Positions 5,698 to 5,753 of a stretch of 5,753 nucleotides of DNA are shown in pieces. Positions within the stretch are counted from its first letter, which is position 1. Each line of letters opens with the position of its first letter. This DNA comes from Pseudomonadota bacterium (GTDB lineage: Bacteria; Desulfobacterota; Syntrophia; Syntrophales; JADFWA01). The position numbers were made by a program, and so were the translations under genes. The stretch spans positions 1 through 5,753 of the forward strand of contig JADFWA010000041.1 in NCBI GenBank assembly GCA_015222855.1. The letters are read 5' to 3'. The notes under the pieces are model-generated. The model worked only from the letters and a program-made list of their open reading frames with translations. It did no database searches and was not told where the DNA came from.

Positions 5698-5753
5698 GCC
5701 GAAGTGGCGGAATTGGTAGACGCGCTAGGTTCAGGGTCTAGTGGGTGTATGCC
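5698..5753 (+). tRNA. tRNA-Leu (anticodon CAG), 5' part, cut by the window end
   Basis: The acceptor 5' strand GCCGAAG (5698-5704) is followed by a D arm containing AATTGGTAGAC. The anticodon stem pairs CTAGG (5725-5729) with TCTAG (5737-5741), including one G-U pair. The seven-base loop TTCAGGG puts anticodon CAG at 5732-5734, which reads the leucine codon CUG. The sequence after the stem (TGGGTGTATGCC) is the first part of the long variable arm typical of leucine tRNAs. The rest of that arm, the T arm and the acceptor 3' strand are outside the window. Confidence 0.93.

Noticed and set aside
5698..5753. A mobile-element attachment site at the tRNA-Leu gene.
   Set aside because: The 3' end of the tRNA, where such sites usually lie, is outside the window, and no integrase or direct repeat is present.
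1..5753. CRISPR array, insertion sequence or prophage genes.
   Set aside because: There are no regularly spaced direct repeats, no transposase or phage-like protein, and every large frame is explained by an identified gene.

Overview
The window reads as an ordinary chromosomal segment of a mid-GC Gram-negative bacterium. The type II secretion/pilus ATPase, a riboflavin kinase/FAD synthetase gene next to endonuclease V, the orphan radical SAM enzyme and a chromosomal toxin-antitoxin pair would suit a deltaproteobacterial (Desulfobacterota, for example syntrophic or sulfate-reducing) lineage. That assignment is inferred from style and gene content; the window holds no taxonomic marker gene apart from part of a tRNA.

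Layout, left to right. Positions 1-150 hold the last 49 codons of an unrecognised protein. After 26 bases comes a radical SAM protein (177-1100) that probably starts with TTG and carries a C-terminal cysteine cluster. An AT-rich gap (1101-1243) contains nested inverted repeats that look like an autoregulatory operator. It leads into a Phd/YefM-type antitoxin (1244-1507) and a RelE/ParE-type toxin (1504-1809) joined by an ATGA overlap. The next gap (1810-1987) holds a small hairpin and an open 36-codon minus-strand reading frame with no ribosome binding site. Then comes a complete GspE/PilB-type assembly ATPase (1988-3811) with no other secretion gene beside it.

The gap between the ATPase and the converging minus-strand genes (3812-3953) contains nested inverted repeats resembling a dispersed intergenic repeat. 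On the minus strand, ribF (5569-4640) is followed by nfi, endonuclease V (4643-3954). The two overlap by three bases and form a two-gene operon, probably transcribed from a promoter near 5610-5637. Diverging from ribF, a tRNA-Leu with anticodon CAG starts at 5698 and is cut by the window end.

Functionally there are three units: a self-regulated toxin-antitoxin pair, a lone secretion or pilus motor, and a housekeeping ribF-nfi pair (flavin cofactor synthesis; repair of deaminated DNA) beside a tRNA gene. I found no convincing new multi-gene system. The most unusual material lies in the three intergenic stretches and in the orphan radical SAM gene.
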